Positions 8,764-17,814 of a stretch of DNA of 64,000 nucleotides are shown here, one piece after another. Under the pieces are notes generated by a model. The model worked only from the letters and a program-made list of their open reading frames with translations. It was not told where the DNA came from and did not search any database. Origin of the DNA: Rubripirellula tenax (lineage in GTDB: Bacteria > Planctomycetota > Planctomycetia > Pirellulales > Pirellulaceae); contig NZ_SJPW01000003.1 in NCBI RefSeq assembly GCF_007860125.1, forward strand, positions 954,764 through 1,018,763, read 5' to 3'. Each line of letters opens with the position of its first letter. Position 1 is the stretch's first letter. The translations under genes were made by a program, and so were the position numbers.

Positions 8764-11469
8764 TCAGCGGAACACGACGCGGATCCAATCCGTCGGTACC
8801 GGGATCAGTTCGTCCTTGGCGACGCTCATCGCGGCCAGGATCTTTGCTGAAACGAACCAACTGTTTTCGCCGAAGGGCGAATCGGTTGCGATCGGCAAGT
8901 CGACGATATCGCGGCGCTGAATGGCGATCTCCATTGTTGTTCGCTCGTCTTGTCGTGCAACGTCCAAGTACCACGTCGGTTGCCAGGCGGGGTTGCCGTC
9001 GATCGAATCGTGGGTTCGTCGCGTCAGCGTGGATTGCAGTTGCATCGATGTGAACAGGTCTTTGTCGGTGTCGATGCAAATTCGCACTCGATCCGAACCC
9101 GTCAAATCATGATCGCGCGATGTCGATGTTCCGCCGTCCCGTGTGCCGTCCCTCGTGTCGTCACGCAGCGCGTCCGATGGACACTCGACGGCGAAATAAA
9201 CGTAATCATCGTCGTAGGACATTCGCACCGATACCGATGAATGCCGCGAGGCATCGCCTTGTCGCCAACATGTGTCGTCCAGGATGCCGTCCAGGTGCGG
9301 CGGCGTGGCGGTGCGGAATGCCGTGATGACTTGCGGCCCGCGTTGGCGAAGCAGCGGCGACCAGGAACTGCCGTTGGAATCAGCCAACAATCGCATGCTG
9401 GCCGGTTGATCGTCGGTGGCTTGCAACGGTGCCTCGTCGCCTCGCCGCCGCGCCGCTTCGACGCCTAACAGGACCGCCGGGTGAAACTCCCAAGCCAAAT
9501 CCACTTCGCCAATAGAACTCTTCACCGGGTTGGGGGCATAATCGATTTGCGATGGTTGAGGCACGAACACCGGCGTGGTCGCCGAGACTTGGCGAACCTG
9601 GCCCAACGATGAAGCGCCGATCGAGGCTGCGTCGACGATCGAATTTTCCGCGGTGAATGTCGGATCGGGTAAGGACTGAAACGGCGATACGGCAACCGAT
9701 TGTGACTTCTGGGTCGAAGCGTTGAGCGTCAACGCTTGCGTGGCCAACATTGTCGACGACAGTCGTTTCCATTCTTGGCTTAGGTTCAGCGATTCCAGTC
9801 GCAATCTGGCCCACTGGCCCGCCGATCGATGGGGGAATCGCGTCGCGATTTCACGCAGCACGGTCTTGTGAGCTTCGACGATCTCCGACGCGTCGGTGGA
9901 TGTCTCGGACAAGACCGCCCACGCGAACCGAAACTGATCTTCTTTGGCCGTTTGGTCTAGCGCCATCGCCAGAGTCTTGGCAAGCGAATCATCCGATCGT
10001 GATCGCGCCAGTAATTGTTCGATCCGTTTGGACTGCTTCATTCTGGCTTGCACGATTTGCAATTGTCGGCGAGACGCCGGTGAATCTCGGTCGGTGATTC
10101 GTTGTCCAGGATGAAGTCGCAATCCCGATGCTACGGATTCACCCGTTTTTCGGGACGGACTCGCGTCGTAGAGAAAGCGAATGGAGATCGATTCGGTCAC
10201 GGTCCGCTGGGGCGACACCAATTGCAAAGCATCGCTCGCCAAGTCGCTGGCAAGCACACCCGACTTGGGCAACAGCGCGTCGCGGTGCAGCGTTGTCGAC
10301 ATCGATTGCCCGGTGCTGTAGACGGCTACTCGATCGACACCGGCCGCAGTCGCGGCTTCAAAAAAGGCGTCTCGAGTCTCCGGTGCAAGCGTTTGATCCA
10401 GAACAACAGCCGAAGGACGATGGATGGCGATCCATTTCATCGCCGACTGGAATCGGTCGTCGGCGTCGGTGGCGAATCGGTCTGCGCCGGCACCGCCCAG
10501 CATCACGGCGGCTTGTCCGGCCAAGTCGATCTCGGTGAAATCGTTTGCGGGATCCGAAAGTTTCGCATCCGATACATCCAATAGCAACGACGTTCGGTGA
10601 CGTGACTCCAGCGATTCGCTGCCCAGCAGCGCCCAGGGCACCGAGCGAGCATCGGCGGCAACCAGCAACACCGCCGGTCGGCGTCCCTGTCCGTGTCGTA
10701 TCGTCCAGTTCTTGCCGTCATCATCGCTGGTCAAGATCACGCCGTGGTCACCCACCGCGCAAACCGCGTGGTCACCGAAGCGACACGCATCGCGAATCGG
10801 CGCGTGAACGGTGGTGGCTCGTACCCAAGCCAGCCATTGATCGGATGAATTCAGTTCGGGAGCAACGGGTAAGTCTGCAAATTCGCTTCCCGTCGCGTTC
10901 CAGTCGCGGCCACCGTTTCGGCTTTCAAAGCGGCGGGTTAGCGATGGATGCGACCAGTCGCCGGAGACCGAAAGGGCTCGGTCTTCTTGAATTTCGATGT
11001 GGCGCAGTCTCGGCAAGTCATTGTTAAGACTCCGTCGCCACGTAGCGCCGCGGTCATCGGTGACCAAGACGACACCGCGACTGATCCGAGTGATGGCGTC
11101 ATAGTGGCCTCCGACAGCAATCGCGCGATCCTGGCCAATCCAAACGACATCGTCCAAGCGGCACTCGGCGTTGCTTTCCGCAGCAGTCCAGCTTGCGCCG
11201 CCGTCGGTTGTGAAAAGGATCGATCCGCGATCACCCACGGCGATCCCAGACGACCCGCCATCGAAGGCAACGGCGCGGAGGGCCGCATCGGGGCGCAGCA
11301 GTCTGGTTTGCGAGTAGGTGGGTGTCGGTTCGGGGGTCGCGGCATCGACGATCCGGCAATTTCCGATCACCAAGGCTGCCGAGATCAGAAAGCAGCCGTA
11401 AAATCGGCAAAATCCACCAGAATCCGTCGTGACGTTGCGGCTGGGGTTTTGGGGCGTTTTGGCGATCAT
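8764..11469 (-). CDS. Secreted beta-propeller (Ycf48/BNR-like) protein with C-terminal CBM9-like domain
   Basis: The ATG at 11467-11469 overlaps the crcB stop as ATGA, giving about 901 residues. A hydrophobic leader (CFLISAALVIGNC) is followed by propeller blades with Asp-box-like signatures: GDRGSILFTTDGGASW, VLVTDDRGATWRR and GVILTSDDDGKNW. A central helical region follows. The last 200 residues (from about PPHLDGILDDTCW) match the CBM9-like fold often found in planctomycete and Bacteroidetes secreted proteins, with the DDDYVYFAVECP strand. It may sense or bind extracellular carbohydrate. No catalytic residues were identified. Coupling to crcB is odd functionally and may only reflect genome packing. 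Confidence 0.72.
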   Translation of the reverse strand: MIAKTPQNPSRNVTTDSGGFCRFYGCFLISAALVIGNCRIVDAATPEPTPTYSQTRLLRPDAALRAVAFDGGSSGIAVGDRGSILFTTDGGASWTAAESNAECRLDDVVWIGQDRAIAVGGHYDAITRISRGVVLVTDDRGATWRRSLNNDLPRLRHIEIQEDRALSVSGDWSHPSLTRRFESRNGGRDWNATGSEFADLPVAPELNSSDQWLAWVRATTVHAPIRDACRFGDHAVCAVGDHGVILTSDDDGKNWTIRHGQGRRPAVLLVAADARSVPWALLGSESLESRHRTSLLLDVSDAKLSDPANDFTEIDLAGQAAVMLGGAGADRFATDADDRFQSAMKWIAIHRPSAVVLDQTLAPETRDAFFEAATAAGVDRVAVYSTGQSMSTTLHRDALLPKSGVLASDLASDALQLVSPQRTVTESISIRFLYDASPSRKTGESVASGLRLHPGQRITDRDSPASRRQLQIVQARMKQSKRIEQLLARSRSDDSLAKTLAMALDQTAKEDQFRFAWAVLSETSTDASEIVEAHKTVLREIATRFPHRSAGQWARLRLESLNLSQEWKRLSSTMLATQALTLNASTQKSQSVAVSPFQSLPDPTFTAENSIVDAASIGASSLGQVRQVSATTPVFVPQPSQIDYAPNPVKSSIGEVDLAWEFHPAVLLGVEAARRRGDEAPLQATDDQPASMRLLADSNGSSWSPLLRQRGPQVITAFRTATPPHLDGILDDTCWRQGDASRHSSVSVRMSYDDDYVYFAVECPSDALRDDTRDGTRDGGTSTSRDHDLTGSDRVRICIDTDKDLFTSMQLQSTLTRRTHDSIDGNPAWQPTWYLDVARQDERTTMEIAIQRRDIVDLPIATDSPFGENSWFVSAKILAAMSVAKDELIPVPTDWIRVVFR

Positions 11470-11855
11470 GCGTTCCATCCTTTGACCATCTCTGCGGCCC
11501 CGATCAAGACGATCCATCCGAGCACCATATTGGCCGCGACATACGCCGTCGAAGCAGTCAAACGGCCGTCGATCGCCAGCGAAGCCGACTCGGACGAAAA
11601 TGTCGAAAAGGTGGTTAGCCCGCCCAGAAAGCCGACTTGAAGTGCTAATCGAACCCGCTCTGCCATCATCCCCTCAACAGCCGTGTACTCGATCAGTCCC
11701 CCGATCGCCGCACAACCCAGCACGTTTGCGATCGTTGTGCCGATCATGGATGACCCGCCGGGAACCGCGATGGCGGCCAGGGTGATCAGGTAACGAGCCA
11801 CCGATCCGAGGGCTCCCCCCCCGGCGATCGCGATCAAATTGAACCAAGTAGTCAT
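11466..11855 (-). CDS. crcB: CrcB/Fluc family fluoride ion channel
   Basis: CrcB proteins are small membrane proteins that export fluoride, usually as dual-topology dimers. This 129-residue product has four hydrophobic segments and the family signatures GGGALGSVARY near the start, GTTIANVLGC and GFLGGLTTFSTFS, the last containing the pore phenylalanines. The ATG at 11855 gives the normal length. The upstream GTG at 11894 would add 13 charged residues without support. The gene is divergent from ilvB and overlaps the next gene by four bases. I saw no fluoride riboswitch in its leader. Confidence 0.93.
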   Translation of the reverse strand: MTTWFNLIAIAGGGALGSVARYLITLAAIAVPGGSSMIGTTIANVLGCAAIGGLIEYTAVEGMMAERVRLALQVGFLGGLTTFSTFSSESASLAIDGRLTASTAYVAANMVLGWIVLIGAAEMVKGWNA

Positions 11856-11965
11856 CGACGAGAACCGTTTTAACCATTGCCTAAGTTTCGGCACGAACTT
11901 ACGTTAGCGAGTAGGTTCGGAGTTTCGGCCAGCCGCGTAAACGCCAGTTTTTTCGGTCTCCCGTT

Positions 11966-11998
11966 TTGACGAGCCCTTGTTTGTCGGTTTTTACCGAC
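11966..11998 (+). promoter_or_regulatory. Candidate -35 and leader hairpin upstream of ilvB
   Basis: TTGACG at 11966-11971 resembles a -35 box, but the -10 region is T-rich and poor. A perfect six-pair hairpin GTCGGT-TTTT-ACCGAC spans 11983-11998, forty bases before the ilvB start. It could be an attenuator or a transcription-stop element, or chance. Evidence is from inspection only. Confidence 0.3.
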
Positions 11999-12038
11999 TT
12001 TCCCCCACCACAACGCATTTTTCTGTTCAAAAGAGCAC

Positions 12039-13814
12039 ATGAGTACTGCGAAAGCCGCTATCCAACCCAAAGTGACCACCGGTGCCGATATTTTGGTCAA
12101 ATCGTTGGTAGACCACGGCGTCGACGTACTTTTCGCCTATCCGGGCGGATGCAGCATGCCGATGCACCAGGCGCTGACCCGTTTCGGTAGCTCGATCCGC
12201 ACGATTTTGCCCCGCCACGAGCAGGGCGGCGCCTTCGCGGCCCAAGGTTATTCACGCAGCACCGGCAAAGTCGGTGTCGTGATGGCGACCAGCGGTCCCG
12301 GTGCCACCAACTTGGTAACGGCGATCGCCGACGCCAAGCTGGACAGCATTCCGTTGCTGTGCATCACCGGCCAAGTGCCGACCAAGGCGATCGGCAGCGA
12401 CGCGTTTCAAGAAACGCCGATGGTCGAAGTTTGTCGCGGCATCACCAAGCACCACTACTTGGTCACCAAAGTCAGCGACTTGCCGCGGATCATGAAGGAA
12501 GCGTTCCACCTTTGCCAAAGCGGACGTCCCGGTCCGGTGATCGTGGATATGCCCAAGGACGTTCAGATGGCGGACTTGTCGGACATCGACATGGATCCAC
12601 CGATGAATCTGCCCGGATACCAATCGGCACCGCCACAAGTCGCGACCGAAGCGGTTCGTCAAATTGCAGCGGCCGTCAAATTGGCGCGGCGTCCGGTCAT
12701 CTATGCCGGCGGCGGTGTCATCATCGGCAGTGCCAGCGAAGAGCTACGCGAATTCATCAACAAGACCGGTATCCCGACCGTGACCACCGTCATGGGCATC
12801 GGTGCGGTTCCGCCTGAGAATGAGTTCTCGATGGATTGGTTGGGCATGCACGGCGCAGCCTACGCGAACTATGCCGTTCGCGATTGCGACTTGTTGATCG
12901 CGCTGGGCGTTCGATTCGACGATCGCGTCACTGGAAAAATCGAAGCGTTTGCCAAAGACGCCAAGATTATTCACGTCGACATCGATGCTTCGGAACTGAA
13001 CAAAATAAAGACGGCGCACATCCCGGTTCGCGGCGATGTGAAACAAGTGTTGACGGAAGTCAACAAGATCGTTCAAAAGCCCGAGATCGACGATTGGCGT
13101 AAACATTGTGTCGACTTGAAAGCGAAGTATCCGCTGAAGTATGACGAGAAGTTCGACGGCATCTTGCAGCAACACGCGATCAAAACGCTTAGCGACATGA
13201 CCGCCGACATGGACACCTATGTCAGCGTCGGCGTCGGCCAGCATCAAATGTGGGCGGCGCAGTTCTTCAAGTTCCGTCGTCCACGCACGTGGATGAGCAG
13301 CAGCGGCTTGGGAACGATGGGCTTCGGTTTGCCGTCGGCGATGGGAGTCCAAGCGGCTCACCCGGGCGCGCTGTCGATCGATATCGACGGTGACGGCAGC
13401 TTCCAAATGAATATCCAAGAATTGGCGACGTGCTTCTGTGAAGAGTTGCCGGTCAAGGTGTTCCTGTTGAACAACCAACACTTGGGAATGGTCGTCCAGT
13501 GGGAAGACCGTTTCATGGAACGCAACCGCGCCCACACTTACTTGGGCCCGATTCATCACGAAGAAGCGAAGGGTAAAAGCAGCGCCGATCGGTATCAATA
13601 CGCCGAAGATCGCTATCCCGACTTCGTCAAGATCGCGCACGGCTACGGTTGCGGCGCGTCAACGGTGCGCAAGAAAGCGGACCTGGAAGGCGCGATCCGC
13701 GAAATGATCGAGCACAAAGGTCCGTATCTGTTGGACGTCCAAGTGCCTTACCAAGAGCACGTGCTGCCGATGATTCCCGGTGGTCAAACCGTCGACGACA
13801 TGATTCTGGAATAG
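12039..13814 (+). CDS. ilvB: Acetolactate synthase large subunit
   Basis: The enzyme condenses two pyruvates (or pyruvate and 2-oxobutyrate) to start branched-chain amino acid synthesis. The product has 591 residues. Residues 35-39 carry YPGGC, the catalytic glutamate is E61 in RHEQG, and SGPGATN is present. The C-terminal TPP/Mg motif GDG is at 451-453 with the downstream LLNN. FAD-domain landmarks ([22 protein letters not shown]) are present. The ATG at 12039 is preferred. No small regulatory subunit gene (ilvN) lies next to it, so that subunit, if present, must be elsewhere. Confidence 0.93.
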   Translation: MSTAKAAIQPKVTTGADILVKSLVDHGVDVLFAYPGGCSMPMHQALTRFGSSIRTILPRHEQGGAFAAQGYSRSTGKVGVVMATSGPGATNLVTAIADAKLDSIPLLCITGQVPTKAIGSDAFQETPMVEVCRGITKHHYLVTKVSDLPRIMKEAFHLCQSGRPGPVIVDMPKDVQMADLSDIDMDPPMNLPGYQSAPPQVATEAVRQIAAAVKLARRPVIYAGGGVIIGSASEELREFINKTGIPTVTTVMGIGAVPPENEFSMDWLGMHGAAYANYAVRDCDLLIALGVRFDDRVTGKIEAFAKDAKIIHVDIDASELNKIKTAHIPVRGDVKQVLTEVNKIVQKPEIDDWRKHCVDLKAKYPLKYDEKFDGILQQHAIKTLSDMTADMDTYVSVGVGQHQMWAAQFFKFRRPRTWMSSSGLGTMGFGLPSAMGVQAAHPGALSIDIDGDGSFQMNIQELATCFCEELPVKVFLLNNQHLGMVVQWEDRFMERNRAHTYLGPIHHEEAKGKSSADRYQYAEDRYPDFVKIAHGYGCGASTVRKKADLEGAIREMIEHKGPYLLDVQVPYQEHVLPMIPGGQTVDDMILE

Positions 13815-13834
13815 GCGTTTGGATCAATGGGGGA

Positions 13835-13859
13835 TGGCCGTTAACGAAGTCGACGGCCA
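13835..13859. terminator. Weak bidirectional hairpin between convergent ilvB and esterase genes
   Basis: TGGCCGT at 13835-13841 pairs with ACGGCCA at 13853-13859 with an 11-base loop. It sits 20 bases after the ilvB stop and just before the esterase stop on the other strand. No clear T-tract follows, so a factor-independent stop is only possible. Confidence 0.35.
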
Positions 13860-13862
13860 GCT

Positions 13863-14789
13863 TCATTTCAATACGTCGCAGAAGAACTCGACCACCTTCT
13901 CGCTGGTCTTTGGGTTCAAGAACGTCAGCATGTGGCCTTGTCCGGGCATGACCTGCATGCGGCTGTCCACGCCGGCCGCGATTTGCGCGGCGTGAAATTC
14001 TTTGCTGGTTTTTATCGGCACGATGATATCGTTGTCGCCGTGAATGATTTGAGTGACCGGATCATCGGGTGATGCGTGTGCCGTGGGCGACGCGGCAACA
14101 TAGGTGCCGGGTTTCTCGCGACGTGAACCGCCCAGAAAGTATGCCAGCGTCGTGTTGTCGACCGGCAGCGTGCGAAAATCACACGGTGGGCCGCCCACGC
14201 AAATCGCGCGGATCTTGGGCAAGTCCTTCCATCGTTCGTCGCTTGCCGGCCAATCGCTTGCCGCCGTTTGCCGCTCGATCGGTTCGTCCGCCAATGACGC
14301 CACAAGCGCCGTCAAGTGACCGCCCGCCGAATACCCGAACACGCCCAGCCGACTCAGATCGATCGACCATCGCTTTGCACTTGATTTGACCCACAGCATC
14401 GCTGCGCGAACGTCGTCGACCTGGGACGGGAACTTAAACGCCGGCGCCAGCCGATAGTTCATGTTGATGACCACAAAGCCTTGCTTGGCAAGCAACTTCG
14501 CGTAGCCTTCGACAGTCCATTTGTCGCCGCTCATCCATCCCCCGCCGTGGACCACAATGATCGCCGGATAGCCTTCGGCGGGCGGCGGGCCAGTCGGCGA
14601 AAGGACGTCGCACAAGCCTGCTTTGCCGTCGTTGTCGCAGTACCGTTGGTCGGCCGTAGACTCAATCGGACGGTTCGGTGCGGCGGGTAATGCGGCTTCG
14701 TCTGCGACGGCAATCCGGCTCGCTAGCGCCAATGTCGCGGAAAGCAGCATTATGCCCAACAACCAATGTTGAGTTCGGGTTACACACAT
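13863..14789 (-). CDS. Secreted alpha/beta-hydrolase, BD-FAE/esterase-like
   Basis: The 308-residue product has a leader (LLGIMLLSATLALAS then A-V-A-D) and the lipase/esterase plan. The oxyanion HGGGW is at 81-85, the nucleophile elbow GYSAG at 152-156 has Ser154, an acidic residue lies in IIHGDNDIIVP, and a late histidine lies in GQGHMLTF. This matches the BD-FAE/hormone-sensitive-lipase-like group of small carboxyl esterases. The natural substrate is unknown; an acyl-decorated sugar or lipid is plausible. It is divergent from ribBA. Confidence 0.8.
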   Translation of the reverse strand: MCVTRTQHWLLGIMLLSATLALASRIAVADEAALPAAPNRPIESTADQRYCDNDGKAGLCDVLSPTGPPPAEGYPAIIVVHGGGWMSGDKWTVEGYAKLLAKQGFVVINMNYRLAPAFKFPSQVDDVRAAMLWVKSSAKRWSIDLSRLGVFGYSAGGHLTALVASLADEPIERQTAASDWPASDERWKDLPKIRAICVGGPPCDFRTLPVDNTTLAYFLGGSRREKPGTYVAASPTAHASPDDPVTQIIHGDNDIIVPIKTSKEFHAAQIAAGVDSRMQVMPGQGHMLTFLNPKTSEKVVEFFCDVLK

Positions 14790-14824
14790 AGATCGACAAG
14801 TGGTCCGGTGGGATGAATGGACTT

Positions 14825-14846
14825 CCGACGTATAATAGCCCGTCGG
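14825..14846 (+). promoter_or_regulatory. Perfect -10 box inside an inverted repeat before ribBA
   Basis: TATAAT at 14831-14836 lies in the 10-base gap between CCGACG (14825-14830) and CGTCGG (14841-14846). A start around 14843 would leave a leader of only about 40 bases, too short for an FMN riboswitch. No good -35 is seen at the right distance. Confidence 0.4.
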
Positions 14847-14883
14847 CGACCTCGGTCGTCAATTCTCAATCTGGAAAGCCACT

Positions 14884-16095
14884 ATGACAGTCGAACTCAA
14901 TACCGTCCCCGAAGCCGTTGAAGCGATTCGCGCCGGAGAGGTGGTTATCGTCGTCGATGCCGAAGATCGCGAGAACGAGGGCGACTACATTTGCGCTGCT
15001 GAGAAAGCGACGCCCGAAGCAATCAATTTCATGTTGTCCGGACGTGGACAGTTGTGCGTCTCGATCTTGCCCGACGTCGCAAAGCGGTTGGAATTGAATC
15101 CGGTCGTGGTCCAGAACGACGCGCCGTTAAAAACCGCATTTCTGACACCGATCGACATTCGCACTGCGAAAACAGGAATCACGGCATCGGAACGTGCGGA
15201 AACCATTCGCACACTGGCATCGGGCGACTGCAAAGCCGACGACTTTGTGCGGCCCGGGCATGTGTATCCGCTGCTGGCCAAGCAGGGCGGCGTATTGCGA
15301 CGCGCCGGACATACCGAAGCCGCAATGGATTTGGCTCGCATGGCGGGTCTCGCACCCGTCGCGGCGCTGTGTGAAATTTTGGACGAATCGGGCGAACGGG
15401 CGACGCGGGAAGGGTTGGGTGCGATCGCTCAAAAACACAACCTCAAGATCATCAGCATCGAACAGTTGATCGCCCACCGTCGAGTCAGCGAAAAGCTGAT
15501 CACAAGAAGCGCCGAAGCTCAATTGCCGACGAAGTACGGGAACTTCACCGTCGTTGTCTACGCGGTCGACTACGAGGCTCAAGAACCGATTGCGTTGGTC
15601 TTCGGAGATCTATCGGCCGAAGGAATGCCGGCGTTGGTTCGGATGCACAGCAGTTGCTTCACGGGCGACTTGGTGGCATCGCTGCGATGTGACTGTGGCG
15701 ACCAATTGCACATGGCGCTGCAGATGATTTCCAGCGAAGGACGTGGCGCGCTGATCTACCTTCCCCAAGAAGGCCGTGGCATCGGGTTGGCCCAAAAGAT
15801 TCGCGCCTACGCGTTACAGGACAAGGGAATGGATACCGTCGAGGCCAATCATGCACTTGGGTTCAAAGCCGACATGCGAGACTACGGCATCGGTTTGCAG
15901 ATTTTGAAGGATCTCGGACTGAGCGAAGTACGCCTGCTGACCAACAACCCCAAGAAAACCGAAGCGTTCAACCTAAGAGGTTTCGATCTTCGCGTCGTCG
16001 ATCAGGTCCCGATCGTTTCGGACGTGAACGAACACAACCAAAAGTATCTCGACACCAAACGCGACAAGATGGGCCACAATTTACCTGGACGATAA
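14884..16095 (+). CDS. ribBA: Bifunctional DHBP synthase/GTP cyclohydrolase II
   Basis: This is a two-domain riboflavin biosynthesis enzyme of 403 residues. The N-terminal RibB half carries DRENEGD at 28-34, the TGITA segment near 97-101 and FVRPGHVYPL, as expected for making 3,4-dihydroxy-2-butanone 4-phosphate from ribulose 5-phosphate. The C-terminal RibA half, from about residue 210, has the zinc cysteines C258, C269 and C271, the PQEGRGIGL loop and LLTNNPKK. The domain order and length are standard. It lies alone without other rib genes. The ATG at 14884 is preceded by an A-rich leader without a strong ribosome site. Confidence 0.95.
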   Translation: MTVELNTVPEAVEAIRAGEVVIVVDAEDRENEGDYICAAEKATPEAINFMLSGRGQLCVSILPDVAKRLELNPVVVQNDAPLKTAFLTPIDIRTAKTGITASERAETIRTLASGDCKADDFVRPGHVYPLLAKQGGVLRRAGHTEAAMDLARMAGLAPVAALCEILDESGERATREGLGAIAQKHNLKIISIEQLIAHRRVSEKLITRSAEAQLPTKYGNFTVVVYAVDYEAQEPIALVFGDLSAEGMPALVRMHSSCFTGDLVASLRCDCGDQLHMALQMISSEGRGALIYLPQEGRGIGLAQKIRAYALQDKGMDTVEANHALGFKADMRDYGIGLQILKDLGLSEVRLLTNNPKKTEAFNLRGFDLRVVDQVPIVSDVNEHNQKYLDTKRDKMGHNLPGR

Positions 16096-16131
16096 GTCCG
16101 CGTTCCGAAAAACGGGAGGGTAAGTCCGAGT

Positions 16132-16800
16132 TCATTCGGGCGACGTGACTTCCCGCGATTGCAGTCCCGTCAAAAGCTGAGTCGCGGCGGCTGCGATCTC
16201 GTCCACCGCATCGGGTGTATAGCCTTCCCAAACGCCGACGATTTTTCCGGCGGGGCTGATCAACATCGATGTCGGGTAATAGAGCGACGGTTGTTCCAGC
16301 CGATCGACCGCACTTTGGCGGGTCAGTCCACGAGGATCGGCCAATGCCGGGCTGTTGATGTTTTCGCTAGCGAAGTACTCGCGAGTCTTCTGTGCGAGCC
16401 CTCCCATCGTTTCTCCGCCGCCCGACTCGCACGACACGGGTACGAAACGAAAATTCGAATTCGCGGAAAGCTGGGTCGCCGTTTCGGCCAAGTGCGGATA
16501 CTCCATTCGACATGGCGGGCACCACGTTCCCCAAAAATGCAATAAACGGACGGTGCCCTCGGGCGCAATCTCATCCGCGTTCATCGCTTTGCCCGAATCC
16601 AGGGCGACCAAATCCAATTGCGGCAATTCCTTGCCGACCGCTACATGATCGGTCGCCGACGAATTCGTTGATCGATTCAACCGTGTTACAAAAATCGTGC
16701 CCAAAAACGCGATCGCCAACGCGATCCATAGTCCCTTGCGGACTGCCGAACGCGTTTTCGGTGATGATTGATCATGCGGATGCGAATCGGATGCTGACAA
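16132..16800 (-). CDS. TlpA/thioredoxin-like membrane-anchored protein
   Basis: The product of about 222 residues has an N-terminal membrane segment at about 24-39 and an exported thioredoxin fold with the redox motif WCPPC (C94 and C97). VRLLHFWGTW and PTSMLISPAGKIVGVWEGY frame the family's beta strands and cis-proline region. TlpA/ResA-type proteins reduce disulfides of extracytoplasmic partners such as apocytochromes. The only start that includes the membrane segment is a TTG at 16800, which is rare, so the exact start is uncertain. The gene is convergent with ribBA. Confidence 0.85.
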   Translation of the reverse strand: MSASDSHPHDQSSPKTRSAVRKGLWIALAIAFLGTIFVTRLNRSTNSSATDHVAVGKELPQLDLVALDSGKAMNADEIAPEGTVRLLHFWGTWCPPCRMEYPHLAETATQLSANSNFRFVPVSCESGGGETMGGLAQKTREYFASENINSPALADPRGLTRQSAVDRLEQPSLYYPTSMLISPAGKIVGVWEGYTPDAVDEIAAAATQLLTGLQSREVTSPE

Positions 16801-16894
16801 GGTATCGTTGCGGGGTAAGAGTCCGTAACCAGGATCGCGACGTAGGGTCGCAACGCTCGGTTATGCTTCAAGGTGCGAATTCATAGTACAGCGA

Positions 16895-17791
16895 ATGCCG
16901 TCGAAACAGAATTGCAGTTTGGTCGTACGGTTGGTTGGAACCGTCTTGCCAGTAATGTCCCTTTGGGGGCTCCCATCCGCTGCGCAAAATCCGGCGACCC
17001 TCCATGATCCGATCCGAGTCGTTGAACCTCGGTTGGTCGAAAGCAGTGGTTTGGCGATCTCGCGTCGCACTCACGGCGTCTTTTGGACGCACAACGATTC
17101 GGGCGGGAAAGCCGAATTGTTCGCGTTTGATTTGACGGGACAGAGTGTCGGCCATTTGCGTTTTCCCGGTATCCGAACCGCCGTCGACTGGGAAGATATG
17201 GTTTCCTACGTCGACAACGAGGTGCCGCGACTGTTGGTTGCCGACTGTGGTGATAACGGTGAGAATCGGTCGTCTGTCATGCTTTACCTGTTCGACGAAC
17301 CGTCACTCGACAGCGACGGAAGCGATGTGATTCTGCAATCGTTGCGGGTCACCTATACCGACGGTCCTCGAGACTGCGAAGCTGTTGCCGTCGATCGACA
17401 GCGGCGCTTGATTGTGATGGTGACGAAGTCCGCTTTGCCGTACTGTGGTGTGTACACCATCCCGCTGCCCGATCGCATTTCGGCCGACCCTGCATCGTCC
17501 ATGGATGTCGTGGCAACTCGAGTGACCACCTTGAATGTGCCCATGGTGACGGGAGCCGACTTCGATGATGCGACGGGTGACTTTTGGATCGTCAATTACT
17601 TTCAAGCGTTTCGATATGCAGCCGTCGAATCGAGGCCGTTGCTCGATCAGTTGTCCGCGCTGCCCACGGCGACCGACTTGCCGAAACTGCGACAGATCGA
17701 AGCCGTCGCTGTTGACCAGTCGTCCAGGTTGTGGATCACGAGTGAAGGAAATCCGACGTGGGTCACGAAAGTACCGACGGCCAAGCCTTAA
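16895..17791 (+). CDS. Secreted protein with repetitive propeller-like sequence, function unknown
   Basis: The 298-residue product has a leader (LVGTVLPVMSLWGLPSAAQ) followed by a recurrent bacterial pattern: SSGLAISRRTHGVFWTHNDSGG, then DWEDMV and a DCGDNGENRSS turn. Similar sequences are annotated only as hypothetical secreted proteins; a beta-propeller fold is inferred from the regular GVLWTHND-type strands. No catalytic triad is visible. It lies upstream of the CYTH gene on the same strand and is probably co-transcribed with it. Confidence 0.65.
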   Translation: MPSKQNCSLVVRLVGTVLPVMSLWGLPSAAQNPATLHDPIRVVEPRLVESSGLAISRRTHGVFWTHNDSGGKAELFAFDLTGQSVGHLRFPGIRTAVDWEDMVSYVDNEVPRLLVADCGDNGENRSSVMLYLFDEPSLDSDGSDVILQSLRVTYTDGPRDCEAVAVDRQRRLIVMVTKSALPYCGVYTIPLPDRISADPASSMDVVATRVTTLNVPMVTGADFDDATGDFWIVNYFQAFRYAAVESRPLLDQLSALPTATDLPKLRQIEAVAVDQSSRLWITSEGNPTWVTKVPTAKP

Positions 17792-17814
17792 AACCGATAC
17801 ACGGAGTCTGTGCA

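Noticed and set aside
11856-12038. Fluoride riboswitch upstream of crcB
   Set aside because: The conserved GGNGATGG and pseudoknot elements were not seen on the reverse strand.
14790-14883. FMN riboswitch before ribBA
   Set aside because: The leader is too short and lacks the conserved stems.
17758-17814. Longer GTG start for the CYTH gene
   Set aside because: It overlaps the preceding gene by 34 bases and adds residues outside the CYTH fold; GTG at 17815 has a ribosome site.
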